In this document: positions 1 to 6,540 of the stretch, piece after piece
Layout of the letters: each line of letters opens with the position of its first letter
Numbering within the stretch: position 1 is the first letter of the stretch
From: an uncultured Dietzia sp.
GTDB taxonomy: Bacteria; Actinomycetota; Actinomycetes; Mycobacteriales; Mycobacteriaceae
NCBI GenBank assembly: GCA_946570335.1
Contig: CAMNYG010000009.1
Coordinates: forward strand, 1 to 14,354
DNA length: 14,354 nt
Direction: 5' to 3'
The notes under the pieces: model-generated
Told to the model about the DNA's origin: nothing
Seen by the model: only the letters and a program-made list of their open reading frames with translations
Database searches by the model: none
Translations under genes and position numbers: made by a program

Positions 1-216
1 ACGTACGGGGAGGTGGTGCGGCAGGCCCCGGCCGCCGGGGAGCTGTTCTTCGATCAGATGATCTACGGCAGCTCAGGCCCCTCGTGGGACCTGTTGCCGC
101 CGGGTGCCGGCTGGCTGGTGTGGGGTGCCATGATCGCTCTCTTCACCGTTGCGGCACTGGCCAACTTCAGTCACTCGTCGGACTCGGCGGTCGCAGGGTC
201 GCGAACTGATCGGTGA
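1..216 (+). CDS. C-terminal end of an unidentified membrane protein (5' truncated by window edge)
   Basis: The reading frame is open from base 1 (first residues TYGEVVRQAP) to a TGA at 214-216, so this is the last 71 residues of a gene that begins outside the window. A GTG at 13 is available but there is no reason to prefer it. Residues about 37-56 ([20 protein letters not shown]) form one hydrophobic, probably membrane-spanning segment, followed by a short polar Ser/Asp/Arg tail. The family is not recognised. It converges on nrtR and its last 50 bases overlap the nrtR 3' end on the opposite strand. The codon pattern (G/C at third positions) supports real coding, but the visible part is too short for a function. 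Confidence 0.55.
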   Translation, partial: TYGEVVRQAPAAGELFFDQMIYGSSGPSWDLLPPGAGWLVWGAMIALFTVAALANFSHSSDSAVAGSRTDR

Positions 217-874
217 TCCGAAGCCGTCGTTCGGCGAAACGGTAGAGCGCCGCCGGTCGGCCGCCGGTGGGGCCCGGTGGAGCGCTGCGTCCACACCGGA
301 CGAGTTCGCCGCGCCGGGTGAGGATCCTCTGGAGATTGGTCGGATCCACGGTGTGGCCGAGCGCTGCTCCGTAGAGCTGGGCGAGATGCGAGAGCGTGAA
401 CTCCTCGGGGGCCAGAGCGAACCCCAGCGTGGAGTAGGAGAGCTTGGCCGCCAGTCGGGCGCGGGCTCGGGCGACGATCTCGGCGTGGTCGAAGGCGGTC
501 CCGGGCAGGTCGTCGGCGCGGAACCAGGCGGTGTCGTCGGGGATGTCGGGATCGGCGTCACTGGGCAGGATCCCGAGGAAGCCCGTGGCGAACACCCGTC
601 GGCCGGGCACGCGCGTCGGGTCGGAGAACTCGGAGACCGATTCGAGATGACTGAGTTCCCGCACGTCGACCTTCTCGTCGAGTTGACGGGTGGCGGACGT
701 GGCCAGGTCCTCGTCATTGCGGACCTCGCCGCCGGGTAGCGCCCAGCGACCGGCGGCGGGGCCCATCGAGTGCTGCCACAACAGGACGTGGAGCGACGGC
801 GCGGCGGCACCGGGTACGGGCCGCACCTGGCCCACCACGACGAGCACCTCGTGACCGGTGTTACACTTGTCCAC
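167..874 (-). CDS. nrtR: NrtR-type Nudix-related transcriptional regulator of NAD synthesis
   Basis: A 235-residue protein with an N-terminal Nudix domain (about 8-145) and a C-terminal winged-helix-like domain (about 150-228, ending in [12 protein letters not shown]), the NrtR layout. NrtR proteins repress NAD biosynthesis genes and respond to ADP-ribose-type ligands; the related NdnR of Corynebacterium controls nadA-nadC. The Nudix box begins correctly (G49-x5-E55-x7-R63), but the catalytic glutamates are altered: the RE position is R63-Q64 and the EE pair is E67-K68. Hydrolase activity is therefore probably lost and the fold probably serves for ligand sensing. The gene is divergent from nadA. 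The chosen GTG at 874 has no Shine-Dalgarno sequence, but a TACAAT -10 element ends 7 bases upstream, so the transcript is probably leaderless. A GTG start further in, near HEVLVVV, is the alternative. The product is a cytoplasmic DNA-binding protein. Confidence 0.85.
   Translation of the reverse strand: MDKCNTGHEVLVVVGQVRPVPGAAAPSLHVLLWQHSMGPAAGRWALPGGEVRNDEDLATSATRQLDEKVDVRELSHLESVSEFSDPTRVPGRRVFATGFLGILPSDADPDIPDDTAWFRADDLPGTAFDHAEIVARARARLAAKLSYSTLGFALAPEEFTLSHLAQLYGAALGHTVDPTNLQRILTRRGELVRCGRSAPPGPTGGRPAALYRFAERRLRITDQFATLRPPSPTSD
862..867 (+). promoter_or_regulatory. Candidate -10 element for nadA-nadC
   Basis: TACACT fits the actinobacterial TANNNT pattern and would start transcription near 874, at the left arm of the inverted repeat, leaving a leader of about 70 bases before the nadA ATG. 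No convincing -35 was found at 16-18 bp spacing, so this is tentative. Confidence 0.35.
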
Positions 875-898
875 GTTTTCGATTGTAAGACGAAAACG
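874..898. promoter_or_regulatory. Probable NrtR operator between nrtR and nadA
   Basis: The arms CGTTTTCG (874-881) and CGAAAACG (891-898) form a perfect 8-bp inverted repeat around a 9-bp centre. It is the most conspicuous AT-containing palindrome of the region and lies in the divergent nrtR/nadA spacer. It covers the predicted nrtR -10 and start point and begins just after the predicted nadA -10, so binding would block both promoters. NrtR/NdnR regulators are known to bind palindromes of about 21-23 bp in this context; assigning this one to NrtR is inference. Confidence 0.7.
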
Positions 899-911
899 CG
901 GACGGTGGGAA
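882..911 (-). promoter_or_regulatory. Predicted nrtR promoter giving a leaderless mRNA
   Basis: On the minus strand TTCCCA (911-906, 4 of 6 consensus matches) is separated by 18 bases from TACAAT (887-882). Seven bases further comes the GTG start at 874, so the predicted first transcribed base falls at or next to the start codon. The -10 lies inside the inverted repeat, which would give autoregulation. Confidence 0.5.
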
Positions 912-946
912 GCCGACCCGCACTATCGATCCGAGAGGGGGCAGCG

Positions 947-2008
947 ATGAGCACTGCCACTGGAACGAACACCGCCATCGGGCGACTGGACTCGCCGCTG
1001 GCCGACATGATCCATCACGACGGATCGGTGTACGCCGGCGTCGAGCCGAACGAGGCGTGGGCTGCGGAGATCCGGCGCCTTGCCGCCGAGCGCGACGCGG
1101 TGATTCTCGCGCACAACTACGAGATCCCGGCGATCCAGGACATCGCGCACCACGTGGGGGACTCGCTGGCCCTGTCGCGGATCGCGGCGAGTGCCGAGCA
1201 GTCGACGATCATCTTCTGTGGCGTGCACTTCATGGCCGAGACCGCGAAGATCCTCTCGCCCGAGAAGACGGTTCTCATCCCCGACGAGGCCGCCGGGTGT
1301 TCGCTGGCGGACTCCATCACTGCGGAGCAGCTGACCGAGTGGAAGTCCGAGCACCCCGACGCCGTCGTGGTCTCCTACGTCAACACCACCGCAGCGGTGA
1401 AGGCACTCACCGACATCTGCTGCACGAGCTCCAATGCCGTCGACGTGGTCGAGTCCATCGATCCGGAGCGCGAGATCCTCTTCCTGCCCGACCAGTTCCT
1501 CGGTCAGCACGTGCGTCGTAAGACGGGCCGCGACAACATCCACGTGTGGGCGGGTGAGTGCCACGTCCACGCCGCCATCAACGGTGACCAGCTCACCGCG
1601 AAGTCCGAGTCGCACCCGGGCGCCGAGCTGTTCGTTCATCCGGAGTGTGGGTGTGCGACCAGCGCACTTCATCTGGCCACCGAAGGTGCGGTGCCCGCGG
1701 AGCAGGTCAAGATCCTCTCGACCGGTGGGATGGTGGACGCGGCCCGCGCCTCGGGCGCGCGAGAGGTCCTGGTGGCGACCGAGGTCGGCATGATCCACCA
1801 GCTGCACAAGGCGGCGCCGGAGATCGACTTTCTGCCCGTCAACGACGACGCCAGCTGCCCTTACATGAAGATGATCACTCCGGCCGCGCTGCTGCGCGCC
1901 CTGGTCGAGGGCGCCGACGAGGTCGATGTGGATCCCGTCACGGCCGAGGCCGCACGCGGATCGGTGGAGCGCATGATCGCGATCGGTAACCCGGGGTCGG
2001 GGGAGTGA
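947..2008 (+). CDS. nadA: Quinolinate synthase
   Basis: A 353-residue cytosolic enzyme that condenses iminoaspartate with dihydroxyacetone phosphate to quinolinate, the second step of de novo NAD synthesis from aspartate. The three family cysteines that bind a [4Fe-4S] cluster are visible: C91 in [16 protein letters not shown]234 in HPECGCATS (C236 is also present) and C304 in DASCPYMK. Other family signatures are [22 protein letters not shown] and STGGM. The ATG at 947 is chosen because GAGAGGGGG lies 5-13 bases upstream and because the frame upstream to 770 runs through nrtR and the operator. It is the first gene of a nadA-nadC unit whose stop overlaps the nadC start by 4 bp. Control by the divergent NrtR through the 874-898 palindrome is likely. 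No nadB follows. Confidence 0.95.
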   Translation: MSTATGTNTAIGRLDSPLADMIHHDGSVYAGVEPNEAWAAEIRRLAAERDAVILAHNYEIPAIQDIAHHVGDSLALSRIAASAEQSTIIFCGVHFMAETAKILSPEKTVLIPDEAAGCSLADSITAEQLTEWKSEHPDAVVVSYVNTTAAVKALTDICCTSSNAVDVVESIDPEREILFLPDQFLGQHVRRKTGRDNIHVWAGECHVHAAINGDQLTAKSESHPGAELFVHPECGCATSALHLATEGAVPAEQVKILSTGGMVDAARASGAREVLVATEVGMIHQLHKAAPEIDFLPVNDDASCPYMKMITPAALLRALVEGADEVDVDPVTAEAARGSVERMIAIGNPGSGE

Positions 2009-2925
2009 GCGGCGCACCGTCCGGGAGTCCGGGCGACGACGACAACGACGGCGGGCTCCTCGATCCCGAGACGCGTGCCGATGCCGAGATGGCGATCCGG
2101 CGCGCCCTCGAGGAGGACCTGCGATACGGCCCCGATGCCACCTCGCTCGCGACCGTACCCGCCGAGGACCGGGTGACGGCGCGGCTGACTTCGCGTTCGG
2201 ACGGGGTGGTCGCCGGACTGCCGCTGATCGAGTTGGTGCTCGCCCGGGTGCTCGGGGACGGGCCCGACGGGACCACCGGGTTCACGGTGACCCTGCACGC
2301 CGCTGACGGCGACCGGGTGGAGGCCGGCCAGGTGGTGGCGGAGATCTCCGCACCCACGCTGGGGCTGCTCACCGCCGAGCGCACCCTGCTCAACCTGGTC
2401 TGTCATCTGTCGGGCGTGGCGACTGCCACCCGAGCGTGGGTCGACGAGTTGGCCGGCACCGGGTGCGCGGTCCGCGACACCCGCAAGACGATGCCGGGGC
2501 TGCGGCTGTTGCAGAAGTATGCGGTGCGTTGCGGCGGCGGCGTCAACCACCGGCTGGGACTCGGCGATGCCGTCCTGATCAAGGACAACCACGTGGTGGC
2601 CGCCGGTGGCGTGGTGCCCGCGCTGGGCGCGGTCCGCGAGCGATTCCCGGATCTGCCGTGCGAGGTGGAGGTGGATTCGCTCGAGCAGCTCGACCAGATG
2701 CTGGCGGAGGAGGTGGACCTGGTGCTGCTGGACAATTTCCCGGTCTGGCAGACGCAGATCGCGGTGCAGCGCCGGGACAAGGTCTCCCCGGGCACGCGGC
2801 TGGAGTCGAGCGGCGGGCTCACCCTGGAGGTGGCCGCCGACTATGCCAGGTGCGGCGTCGACTTCCTGGCCGTGGGCGCTCTGACGCACTCGGTCGGTGT
2901 TCTGGATCTGGGCCTCGACATGTGA
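2005..2925 (+). CDS. nadC: Nicotinate-nucleotide pyrophosphorylase (carboxylating), quinolinate phosphoribosyltransferase
   Basis: A 306-residue cytosolic enzyme that converts quinolinate and PRPP to nicotinate mononucleotide, CO2 and pyrophosphate. Family signatures occur in order: the N-terminal open-face domain (to about residue 130), [57 protein letters not shown] and VGALTHSV, the basic and acidic residues of the substrate and phosphate sites. The length is normal apart from an acidic N-terminal extension (DDDNDGG near residues 11-17). It starts with GTG inside the nadA stop (GTGA, 4-bp overlap), so its translation is probably coupled to nadA, and it receives the NadA product directly. 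Confidence 0.95.
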   Translation: MSGAPSGSPGDDDNDGGLLDPETRADAEMAIRRALEEDLRYGPDATSLATVPAEDRVTARLTSRSDGVVAGLPLIELVLARVLGDGPDGTTGFTVTLHAADGDRVEAGQVVAEISAPTLGLLTAERTLLNLVCHLSGVATATRAWVDELAGTGCAVRDTRKTMPGLRLLQKYAVRCGGGVNHRLGLGDAVLIKDNHVVAAGGVVPALGAVRERFPDLPCEVEVDSLEQLDQMLAEEVDLVLLDNFPVWQTQIAVQRRDKVSPGTRLESSGGLTLEVAADYARCGVDFLAVGALTHSVGVLDLGLDM

Positions 2926-2928
2926 ACA

Positions 2929-2950
2929 CCGTCCCCGTCGGGCCGGACGG
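2929..2950 (+). terminator. Terminator-like hairpin after nadC
   Basis: CCGTCC (2929-2934) and GGACGG (2945-2950) form a perfect 6-bp stem around a 10-base GC-rich loop, beginning 4 bases after the nadC stop. No T-tract follows, which is common in actinobacteria but makes the call weak. Confidence 0.35.
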
Positions 2951-3027
2951 AGGATCTGCCGCGGCCGGGCGTGTGAGGTCCGCCCCATCCGGGTGTTCCG
3001 AAGAGGCGACTACCCATGTCGGACGCG

Positions 3028-3033
3028 TAAAGT
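3028..3033 (+). promoter_or_regulatory. Candidate -10 for the hypothetical gene at 3042
   Basis: TAAAGT fits TANNNT and ends 8 bases before the ATG, which has no visible Shine-Dalgarno. Together these suggest a leaderless transcript. No clear -35 was found. Confidence 0.3.
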
Positions 3034-3041
3034 CGTCGCCC

Positions 3042-3560
3042 ATGACGGGCTTCTGGGACACTCGGGACGTATCAGCGGCGGAGCGGCGGCAGCGCCGAAT
3101 GCAGGAGGCCCGTCGCAGGGTCGAATCCGGGGAGAACTCTCCGCCGCCCCCGCCCGAGGCACCCGCCGCCCCCCAGAAGCCCCGGGCCTCCCGGGCTCCC
3201 AGGGCCGCAAAGGTCGATCCGGGCGCGGTGCCCGATGCGCAGTACGCGGTGTGGCGCAGTGTTCAGCACTTCTGTCTGAGTGAGTCGCTGCCGGATGCCA
3301 GCGCGAAGGACCTCGACCTCCTGGTCGCGTGGTCGGACTCCATCCAACCGTTCCGACTGCGTCCGCGGATCGTCGCGAGACTCGATACCGACGGCTCGTG
3401 GCTGCCGGTCTGTTACGCCAAGGACGGAGCGCGCGAGTCCATCACCCAGGCGCAGGCCGAGCGCTACCGTGCCGCCCGGGTCGAGGGTGCCGGACTGTCC
3501 GGCGGCGCCCAGAAGCCGCTCAAAGAGACCGATCACCCGGAGTCCACCCTGACGCTCTGA
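3042..3560 (+). CDS. Hypothetical protein with charged N-terminus and Pro/Ala-rich linker
   Basis: A 172-residue predicted soluble protein that is not recognised. Residues about 12-30 are strongly charged (AERRQRRMQEARRR) and probably helical. Residues 33-58 form a Pro/Ala/Lys/Arg-rich linker containing five consecutive prolines. Residues about 63-150 look globular (PDAQYAVWRSVQHFCLSESL, then WSDSIQPFRLRPRIVARLD and GSWLPVCYAKDGARESI). There is no signal peptide or membrane segment. The ATG at 3042 was chosen as the only plausible start; the frame is open upstream through nadC, but that stretch is nadC's shadow. The gene is separated from nadC by 116 bases containing a hairpin and a possible promoter, so it may be transcribed on its own. 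Confidence 0.7.
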   Translation: MTGFWDTRDVSAAERRQRRMQEARRRVESGENSPPPPPEAPAAPQKPRASRAPRAAKVDPGAVPDAQYAVWRSVQHFCLSESLPDASAKDLDLLVAWSDSIQPFRLRPRIVARLDTDGSWLPVCYAKDGARESITQAQAERYRAARVEGAGLSGGAQKPLKETDHPESTLTL

Positions 3561-3580
3561 CCCGGTGTCCGGTCGGGTCA
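3558..3580 (+). terminator. Terminator-like hairpin at the end of the hypothetical gene
   Basis: TGACCCG (3558-3564, starting with the TGA stop codon) pairs perfectly with CGGGTCA (3574-3580) around a 9-base loop. No T-tract follows. Confidence 0.4.
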
Positions 3581-3680
3581 ACACAGCCCAGCCGACTGGC
3601 CTGCGGACCTCGGGAACCGCCGATGTATGACTCCGCGGGTGTCGAGTCCCGGCGACCGCTGACGCGGGGCCGGCCTCGTC

Positions 3681-3703
3681 GTCGTGGTTCTCGCCGTCAC
3701 GAC
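3681..3703 (-). terminator. Weak hairpin at the 3' end of the CDF-like gene
   Basis: GTCGTG (3681-3686) and CACGAC (3698-3703) form a 6-bp stem with an 11-base loop, spanning the stop codon of the minus-strand transporter gene. It is a possible end of the three-gene transcript. No T-tract is visible. Confidence 0.25.
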
Positions 3704-4680
3704 AGCCGGTGCGAGCCGTGAACCCGGTCGACCACCGTCACCACGACGTCCCCGACCTTCCAACTCAACTCCGACAAGCGACGTCGCACGTCCAGAAGCC
3801 TGTCGACGGTGACCTGCTGCCCCTCGGCGGGCACCAGAAACGCCTCCACATGGAAGATGTGGCCCTCGTCGCGCACGCGGACGCCGTGGTCACGTGCCCA
3901 CGCGACACCGCCCAACGTCTCGTCGATCTCGTCGACCAGCGGGTGCGGATCGGTGCCGTCGTAGCGGGTCGGGCGTGCGTCGATCAGTCCCTCGATCGCG
4001 CCGCGCACATTGGCCCAGCCATCCCGCAGGATCGACACACTCACCACCAGCGCGGCCACCGCGTCAGCCCACCACAGGCCCATGCCGATCCCCAGAACAC
4101 CCACGATCGTGGCGATACCTGTCTTCCAGTCCGCACGGTTCATGTCCGAGTCGGCGAAGAGCACCTTGTCGTGCAGAGCCGCTGCCGGCGCCGTCTTCAT
4201 CCGGCCCAGGATGACCGGACCGACGCACGACAACGCCATGACCGCCACCATCAGCCATCCGACCCAGATCACCTGCCCGCCGATCTCCACCACCCCGAGC
4301 GGTGGACGCTCGCCGGTCAGCAGACCCGAGCCGGAATCCACGACGAGGAACAGCCCCATCGTCAGGAGCGCCACCCCGGCGACGAGGTGCCCGATGCCCA
4401 CCGCCCGGTGCAATCCGTAAGGAAAGCGGGCACTCGGTGCGCGGTGCGCGATGCGCGCGGCGACGAGGAACGCGATCGGTGGCAGCAGGGAGAGCGTGTC
4501 CTCGATCCACGCGACCTTCATCGCCTGAGACTGCCCCGACACGGCGTACACCGCCGCGATCGTCGCCAGCATCACCGCGATGGTGATCCCCTCCAACCAC
4601 ACCGCCCGACGCATCGCCTCCTGCTGCTCCGGTGGCAGATCGTTGTGCACGGGGGCGGACGGTCCCGGCTCGGCAGTCAT
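3697..4680 (-). CDS. CDF-family-like cation transporter with an altered metal site
   Basis: A 327-residue inner-membrane protein with about six hydrophobic segments (about 27-48, 57-77, 94-115, 133-158, 186-203, 204-219) and a C-terminal cytosolic domain (about 225-321), the cation diffusion facilitator layout. CDF proteins export divalent metals by proton antiport. By alignment from memory to YiiP, the DxxxD pair of TM2 becomes E60-x3-S64 (WIEDTLSLLPP) and the HxxxD pair of TM5 becomes M180-x3-D184 (DSDMNRADWKTG). Nearby acidic residues D61, D177 and D179 may form a different site, so the substrate is unclear. The ATG at 4680 lies inside the stop of the lipoprotein gene (4-bp overlap) and is preceded by GGGGAGG. 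It is the last gene of the ADH/lipoprotein/transporter unit. Confidence 0.8.
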   Translation of the reverse strand: MTAEPGPSAPVHNDLPPEQQEAMRRAVWLEGITIAVMLATIAAVYAVSGQSQAMKVAWIEDTLSLLPPIAFLVAARIAHRAPSARFPYGLHRAVGIGHLVAGVALLTMGLFLVVDSGSGLLTGERPPLGVVEIGGQVIWVGWLMVAVMALSCVGPVILGRMKTAPAAALHDKVLFADSDMNRADWKTGIATIVGVLGIGMGLWWADAVAALVVSVSILRDGWANVRGAIEGLIDARPTRYDGTDPHPLVDEIDETLGGVAWARDHGVRVRDEGHIFHVEAFLVPAEGQQVTVDRLLDVRRRLSELSWKVGDVVVTVVDRVHGSHRLS

Positions 4681-5252
4681 GACGCCTCCCCGGCCCGGGC
4701 GAGATAGGTCTCCAGCGCCACCAATAGGGCGTTCTCGCCGAGGGGGGTGGCCATCACCATCTCCACCGTACCGCCGTCAGGCGCCACTGCCTTCGCATAA
4801 GGCCTGGTCAGTGCAACTTCTTGCTGCCAGGGTGAGTCTGAGGTCAGACCGCCCACCACCACGTCCAGGTCGCCGCGGGTCATCGCCGTGATCAGCTCGC
4901 TCTCCGCGCCGGGTGTCCATTCGACGGTCGCGTCCTCGCCCTGAGCGAACCCGGTCAGCAGATCCACCTCCCGGCCGGTGACACTGCCGTCGTCGGCGAT
5001 CTCGGTCCAGGGTGGGTTCTCCGAGACGCCGACGCGCAAGAAGCCGCCGGTGATGCGATCGAGGCTGCCGTCGGTGTCCTTGGGGAACGTGGTGCCGCAG
5101 CCGGCGCAGAACAGGACGAACAGCGCGAGAAGAGCGACGACGGCGACGCCCGGACCGGCCCCTGCCCGGCACACCGCGGACCCCCGGGATCTCGGTGTCC
5201 GGTTCACCGCCGGGCTGGCTGCCTCCACCGGTCGGGCAGGGCAGTCGGTCAC
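4677..5252 (-). CDS. Short lipoprotein with a partial family-3 solute-binding domain
   Basis: A 191-residue predicted lipoprotein. An Arg-containing N-terminus is followed by a hydrophobic segment (about 35-49) and a lipobox-like CAGC ending at C52, the likely lipidated cysteine. Residues about 70-152 match lobe 1 of amino-acid-type (SBP_bac_3) binding proteins: LRVGVSENPPWTEIADDGSVTG, then VDLLTGF, ITAMTRGDLDVVVGGLT and ALTRPY. The family is normally about 220-250 residues. Here most of lobe 2 is missing and the chain goes straight to a tail resembling the family's C-terminal helix (GENALLVALETYLARA). There is no ABC permease or ATPase nearby. The GTG start at 5252 overlaps the ADH stop by 4 bp, and the stop overlaps the transporter ATG by 4 bp. 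It acts outside the membrane; its ligand is unknown, and it may serve the neighbouring transporter. Confidence 0.75.
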   Translation of the reverse strand: MTDCPARPVEAASPAVNRTPRSRGSAVCRAGAGPGVAVVALLALFVLFCAGCGTTFPKDTDGSLDRITGGFLRVGVSENPPWTEIADDGSVTGREVDLLTGFAQGEDATVEWTPGAESELITAMTRGDLDVVVGGLTSDSPWQQEVALTRPYAKAVAPDGGTVEMVMATPLGENALLVALETYLARAGEAS

Positions 5253-6430
5253 GGCTCGAGGACCACCTTCACCGCCCCGTCCTGCTTCTTCTGGAACATC
5301 TCGTACGCGCCCGGCGCCTCGGATAGCGGGAGGCGGTGCGTGGCGAAGTCGTCGACCCCCAGGGGATCGGCATCGGTCAGCAGCGGCATGATCTCAGGCA
5401 CCCAGTGTTTGACGTTCGCCTGGCCCATCGCGAGCGTGACCTGCTTGTCAAAGAGCGTGAGCATGGGTATCGGATCGGCGCTGCCCCCGTACACGCCCGA
5501 CAGTGAGATGGTGCCGCCGCGTCGCACGATGTCGATCGCCGAGTAGAAGGCGCTCATCCGGTCGACGCCACCGAGTTCCATCAGCTTCTTGCCGAGGAAT
5601 TTCGGCAGCAAACCCGTCGCGGCATGCGCCGCGGACGCGGCAGGGGAGCCGTGCGCCTCCATCCCCACCGCGTCGATCACGGAATCTGGGCCGCGCCCGT
5701 CGGTGATGTCGCGGATCGCGTCCCCCACCCCGCCGGGTACCGCGGTCGGGTCCAGAACCTCCACACCACGGTGGGCCTGTCGCGCCCGGCGCTCGGCGAC
5801 CGGGTCCACACCGATCACCCGATGTCCGCGATGCCGGGCGATCCTCGCCGCCATGTCGCCGATCGGGCCCAAGCCGAGCACCACGACCGTGCCATCGTCC
5901 GGGACCTGTGCATACTCCACGCCCTGCCAGGCGGTGGGCAGAACATCCGAGAGGTAGAGGTACCGGTCGTCGGAATGCTCGTGTGGCACCTTGATGTGCG
6001 TGTACTGGGCCTGTGGGACACGCAGGTATTCGGCCTGGCCCCCGGCCACGCTGCCGTACAACTCCGAATAACCGAACAGTGCGGCCCCCATGCCCTGGTC
6101 CCGGACCTGGGTGGTCTCGCACTGGGTCTGCAGGCCCTTGCCGCACATGTGGCAGTGACCGCACGAGATCTGGAACGGCACCACCACCCGGTCACCGGGT
6201 TTCAGGTCGGTGACATCCGGCCCGACCTCCTCCACGATCCCCATGGGTTCGTGGCCCAGGATGTCGCCCTCGTTCATGAACGGACCCAGCACCTCATACA
6301 GGTGTAGATCCGAGCCGCAGATGTTCGTACTGGTGATCCTCACTATCGCGTCGGTGGGTTGCTCGATCCGGGGATCGGGGACATCGTCAACTCGAACATC
6401 GCGCTTTCCGTGCCAGGTGACTGCCTTCAT
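5249..6430 (-). CDS. Zinc-dependent alcohol dehydrogenase (formaldehyde-dehydrogenase-like MDR family)
   Basis: A 393-residue cytosolic oxidoreductase. Catalytic zinc ligands C38 (NICGSDLHLYE) and H60-E61 (GHEPMG) are present, with D162 (SDVLPTAWQG) at the third position. Structural zinc cysteines are C90, C93, C96 and C104. The Rossmann motif GLGPIG is at 186-191, and D209 (GVDP) suggests NAD preference. The long segment after the cofactor domain (PKFLGKKLMELGG and on) resembles the glutathione-dependent formaldehyde dehydrogenase-like clade, so an aldehyde or small alcohol is a possible substrate, but this cannot be fixed from sequence. The ATG at 6430 is chosen over the one at 6466 because GGAAGGAG sits 7 bases upstream and family members start MKA. 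It is the first gene of a coupled unit with the lipoprotein and the CDF-like transporter. Confidence 0.88.
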   Translation of the reverse strand: MKAVTWHGKRDVRVDDVPDPRIEQPTDAIVRITSTNICGSDLHLYEVLGPFMNEGDILGHEPMGIVEEVGPDVTDLKPGDRVVVPFQISCGHCHMCGKGLQTQCETTQVRDQGMGAALFGYSELYGSVAGGQAEYLRVPQAQYTHIKVPHEHSDDRYLYLSDVLPTAWQGVEYAQVPDDGTVVVLGLGPIGDMAARIARHRGHRVIGVDPVAERRARQAHRGVEVLDPTAVPGGVGDAIRDITDGRGPDSVIDAVGMEAHGSPAASAAHAATGLLPKFLGKKLMELGGVDRMSAFYSAIDIVRRGGTISLSGVYGGSADPIPMLTLFDKQVTLAMGQANVKHWVPEIMPLLTDADPLGVDDFATHRLPLSEAPGAYEMFQKKQDGAVKVVLEP

Positions 6431-6475
6431 CGCGGACTCCTTCCCGGTTGTGCGATTCGCGTTCACGCATGGCGC

Positions 6476-6493
6476 AGACCGTAATGACGGTCT
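6476..6493 (-). terminator. Perfect hairpin between phosphodiesterase and ADH genes
   Basis: AGACCGT (6476-6482) and ACGGTCT (6487-6493) form a perfect 7-bp stem closing the tetraloop AATG. It lies about 50 bases after the phosphodiesterase stop and about 46 bases before the ADH start. It may terminate the first transcript or act as an operator for the ADH unit. No T-tract is seen. Confidence 0.4.
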
Positions 6494-6540
6494 CGGCGGA
6501 CCGCATCCGGTTGTGTTGCGGGTCGATGTGTGGTCGCTGA

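Noticed and set aside
770..946. 59-codon N-terminal extension of nadA
   Set aside because: It runs through nrtR and the operator; the ATG at 947 has a good ribosome binding site and fits the NadA family length.
73..1008. Long minus-strand open frame of 311 codons overlapping nrtR and the operator
   Set aside because: It is a different frame over the real nrtR gene, with low-complexity Arg/Ser/Pro-rich translation and no family motif.
923..2017. 364-codon open frame antisense to nadA
   Set aside because: A shadow of nadA in high-GC DNA; the plus-strand frame has the cluster cysteines and all family motifs.
1861..2988. 375-codon open frame antisense to nadC
   Set aside because: The translation is His/Arg/Gly-rich without a recognisable domain; nadC is unambiguous on the other strand.
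2436..3041. 202-codon extension of the hypothetical gene back into nadC
   Set aside because: The extension is an out-of-frame reading of nadC; the protein style changes to plausible coding only after the ATG at 3042.
3709..4707. 332-codon plus-strand open frame opposite the CDF-like gene
   Set aside because: Very His/Arg/Asp-rich translation with no hydrophobic pattern; the minus-strand frame encodes a clear membrane protein.
6431..6466. 12-residue extension of the ADH to an upstream start
   Set aside because: The Shine-Dalgarno sequence for the ATG at 6430 lies inside this stretch, and the family begins with MKA.
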